From positions 1 to 43,198 of the forward strand of contig JAUWLF010000026.1 in NCBI GenBank assembly GCA_030613785.1: DNA of 43,198 bases, in the 5' to 3' direction. This stretch comes from Chloroflexota bacterium (GTDB taxonomy: Bacteria > Chloroflexota > Anaerolineae > UBA7937 > B3-Chlor). The notes under the pieces were generated by a model. It was not told the origin of the DNA and did no database searches. It was given only the letters and a program-made list of their open reading frames with translations. The translations under genes were made by a program, and so were the position numbers. Shown here piece by piece: positions 41,565 through 43,198 of this stretch. Position 1 is the first letter of the stretch; every line of letters starts with the position of its first letter.

Positions 41565-42384
41565 GCTGCGCAACGCGGTAGCGTAGGAGCCGTTGGCAAG
41601 GACGAAGAAGTGCGGTAGAGTTACCGCAGGGTAGCAAGCAGTCAGGGATCATTGTCGAGAAGCTGAGACCGACAGAGGATACATACGCGCTGATTGGGAT
41701 GCCAGGCACCGGAGCGGGTTGGGACTCGATTCTCTACAAAGTATACATCATCGGCGGTATCTTTGTGATTGTCGCCGTATCACTGGGTCTGACCTTTCTG
41801 GCTCCAGGGGCGAACGAAGCTCAGTCGATACCTCTGGTGATTGGACTCGTTACGCTATATGTAGTCGGTATCCTGGCGTACTGGTGGGTCCAACTGCTGT
41901 TCAAGGGTTACAGTGACCCAAAGCGCATGCTCGAGGAGGGTGGGGAGGACGCACCGGAGACCAAATCGCTCAGAAGCTGGTCCAAACTGTCGGAGGCCAT
42001 GACCGTCCACGGCGGAGACATCGACGAACTGAAGAGGGTGGAGAAAGCTGCCCTGCGTCCCGTGCTCGAGTGGTATGGCTGGACAAACGTGTTCACCCTC
42101 TACTGCATGAGCTACCCCTGGCTGGTGGCTCTGGGCTTCCTGACTCCGCGGACCCACGGGTACTTTGTGGCTGGAGTCGTGGGGCTGATCATCTTCATAC
42201 TGGTGAGAACCTACTTCCTGCTTGGGGCGGGCACCAGGGCGGGAGAACACGCCTACCTGAGGCCGCTGGGATTAGCGGTGGTGGAGAAACCAACGATGGA
42301 CTTCAAGAGGATGGCCAGGACAGTCGTAGAAGGGCCCTGGGGGCTGGTCGCCGGCGGAGCAATGGTGTTGGCGGGTACCCGGCA
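41565..42384 (+). repeat. Right copy of the 820-bp direct repeat
   Basis: Same orientation as 20664-21483, about 96% identical without gaps. On this side the repeat continues smoothly into the rest of an intact gene, marking it as the original locus; its left border falls in non-coding DNA about 28 bp before the -35 box. Confidence 0.95.
41593..41621 (+). promoter_or_regulatory. Promoter of the intact membrane-protein gene
   Basis: TTGGCA (41593-41598), 17-bp spacer, TAGAGT (41616-41621), the counterpart of the promoter in the left repeat with one -10 change. Confidence 0.55.
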
Positions 42385-42682
42385 CGACAGGTCGGTGCAA
42401 GTTGTGATTGAAGGCAAACAGAACTATACGATGGTGAAGGCGCACGTCCCACGTTTCACTGTGGAGAGCAGGGAAGGCAAGCTGGTCGCCGGAGAAAGCG
42501 CCCCCAAAGCCGTTACGGAGACTCTGAAGGAGTTGCGCAAGGCCAAGCGTTGGGTGGGCATGGAGTTACAAGCCGGGCCGGAGGGGATAGTAGTTGAGCG
42601 CACTCCTGGCAGAAAGCAGAACATGTGGCTGTACGACCTGTGGCCGGCCGAGCGGTTGCTAGAGGCGCTAGGAGAAGACTGA
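41699..42682 (+). CDS. Uncharacterised four-helix membrane protein with C-terminal soluble domain
   Basis: 327 residues, unrecognised. Two N-terminal transmembrane segments (YIIGGIFVIVAVSLGLTFLA and LVIGLVTLYVVGILAYWWV), a charged stretch of about 65 residues, then two further helices (TLYCMSYPWLVALGFL and YFVAGVVGLIIFILVRTYFL). A soluble C-terminal domain of about 100 residues follows (residues about 228-327), rich in Lys/Glu/Val, with VVIEGKQNYTMVKAHVPRFT and MWLYDLWPAERLLEALG. No enzymatic motif is apparent. Left repeat 21 kb upstream carries a truncated relative with the same promoter. The ATG context CTGATTGGGATG has no strong ribosome site. Complete and intact, so probably the functional copy. 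Confidence 0.8.
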   Translation: MPGTGAGWDSILYKVYIIGGIFVIVAVSLGLTFLAPGANEAQSIPLVIGLVTLYVVGILAYWWVQLLFKGYSDPKRMLEEGGEDAPETKSLRSWSKLSEAMTVHGGDIDELKRVEKAALRPVLEWYGWTNVFTLYCMSYPWLVALGFLTPRTHGYFVAGVVGLIIFILVRTYFLLGAGTRAGEHAYLRPLGLAVVEKPTMDFKRMARTVVEGPWGLVAGGAMVLAGTRHDRSVQVVIEGKQNYTMVKAHVPRFTVESREGKLVAGESAPKAVTETLKELRKAKRWVGMELQAGPEGIVVERTPGRKQNMWLYDLWPAERLLEALGED

Positions 42683-42975
42683 CGCGGATAGGATGCCCCC
42701 ACCGCCAAGGTTCGCTATCGAGCCCATGCAGTCTCAGCAAAGAACAGCGGGGTTATCATACAGGGCTCCCCCCGGAGCTCGAACCCCGTCGGTGCGCGTC
42801 AGAACGTGAGCAGCACCCGTCCCAGTGTGCTGCCTGTTATGACGAACCACGCCGGGGGTGCTTGCTGGAAAGCTATTCCGGCTGCTGCCAGCCATGTGCG
42901 AAGTGCCGGCCTGAGAGCTGGCTCGGGTGGATGGACGTATTCACGGAGAAGACGCCTGGAACTCTGTCAATCGAG
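42683..42975. other. Convergent intergenic region
   Basis: About 290 bp between the membrane-protein gene and a small minus-strand gene. Frames here are Cys-rich and unconvincing. A GGTTCGAGCTCC stretch on the minus strand near 42775-42786 resembles a tRNA T-arm but has no cloverleaf around it. Confidence 0.4.
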
Positions 42976-43179
42976 CTATGAGTCCTTCCTGCTTCGGCTT
43001 CGGGCCACGTCGAAGCCCTTCTTGGCCACTTTGATGGCGATGCCCCCGCCAGGCACTAGCAGGTCCACTGCGTCCACCCCCACGTCGAAAAGGAATTCCG
43101 CATCGAGGACCTTTCCGAGGTATCGCTGGAAGGTACTGCTGCCGACCCCCAGTTTGCCCGTCAGCGCATCACATTCCAT
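42976..43179 (-). CDS. Small protein of unknown function
   Basis: 67 residues, unrecognised. The ATG at 43179 is preceded by AAGGAGAAGGAAGG, a very good ribosome site, which is the main support. Sequence starts MECDALTGKLGVGSSTFQRYL and has a Gly-rich hydrophobic centre VDAVDLLVPGGGIAIKVAKK and a basic tail RSRSRKDS. No membrane helix or cysteine motif. The promoter would lie outside the window. Confidence 0.5.
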   Translation of the reverse strand: MECDALTGKLGVGSSTFQRYLGKVLDAEFLFDVGVDAVDLLVPGGGIAIKVAKKGFDVARSRSRKDS

Positions 43180-43198
43180 GATGCCTTCCTTCTCCTTT

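Noticed and set aside
42740-42810. Minus-strand GGGGTTCGAGCTCCGG resembling a tRNA 3' end, possibly an att site matching tRNA-Arg at 18057
   Set aside because: Only about seven bases match exactly, the orientation is opposite, and no acceptor, D or anticodon arms can be drawn; too weak for an attachment site or a tRNA gene.

Overview
The window reads as a chromosomal segment of an uncultured-type bacterium, most likely a member of the Chloroflexota (Anaerolineae-like). This is an inference from gene style: moderately high GC, Tat/lipoprotein solute-binding proteins, Pro-rich 'QSP' membrane proteins, a GT-C glycosyltransferase, and an ABC-2 permease carrying a SpoIIM-like domain. No rRNA or other taxonomic marker is present. 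Genes are dense on both strands, with recognisable TTGnnn-17-TATAAT type promoters at several operons.

Layout. (1) 1-2.3 kb, minus strand: a BMP/PnrA-type lipoprotein and the ATPase of a nucleoside-type ABC importer; the ATPase runs off the window and carries an unexpected hydrophobic insert. (2) 2.3-3.2 kb: non-coding or decayed DNA with a tandem palindromic repeat. (3) 3.2-20.3 kb: a housekeeping-like backbone with a LysM/M23 lipoprotein, a membrane endonuclease/exonuclease/phosphatase protein, an ABC exporter pair (permease fused to a SpoIIM-like domain), ligA, three paralogous two-module proteins around sfsA, proC, two small Pro-rich membrane proteins, a GT39-like glycosyltransferase, a zinc-finger GNAT protein, tRNA-Arg(CCG), a 5'-truncated SDR/epimerase remnant and a YeiH-type transporter. 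(4) 20.66-42.38 kb: two direct repeats of 820 bp (about 96% identical, no gaps by eye) bracket about 20 kb. The right repeat belongs to an intact membrane-protein gene. The left repeat is the same promoter and 5' part of that gene, cut off and joined to the first gene of the enclosed cluster.

The enclosed cluster looks like a catabolic module. It encodes a URO-D-family protein, a CocE/X-Pro-peptidase-type hydrolase, an SDR dehydrogenase, a complete five-gene peptide/opine-type ABC importer (SBP, two permeases, two ATPases), a prolyl-iminopeptidase-type hydrolase, a xylose-isomerase-like TIM-barrel protein, an amidohydrolase-superfamily protein, an FGGY carbohydrate kinase interrupted by an in-frame amber codon, a BtpA-family protein and a Gfo/Idh/MocA oxidoreductase. 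The inferred job is import of an oligomeric or amide/ester-conjugated sugar-like compound, hydrolysis, then oxidation, isomerisation and phosphorylation. The substrate cannot be read from sequence.

Most promising observations: the large direct repeats and junction that make the 20-kb cluster a candidate excisable or recombinationally acquired unit; the membrane-helix insert inside an ABC ATPase; the six-module paralog family flanking sfsA; the ABC-2/SpoIIM fusion; the amber-interrupted kinase; and shared leader architecture (extended Shine-Dalgarno far upstream, stem-loop after the SBP gene) in two unrelated uptake operons.
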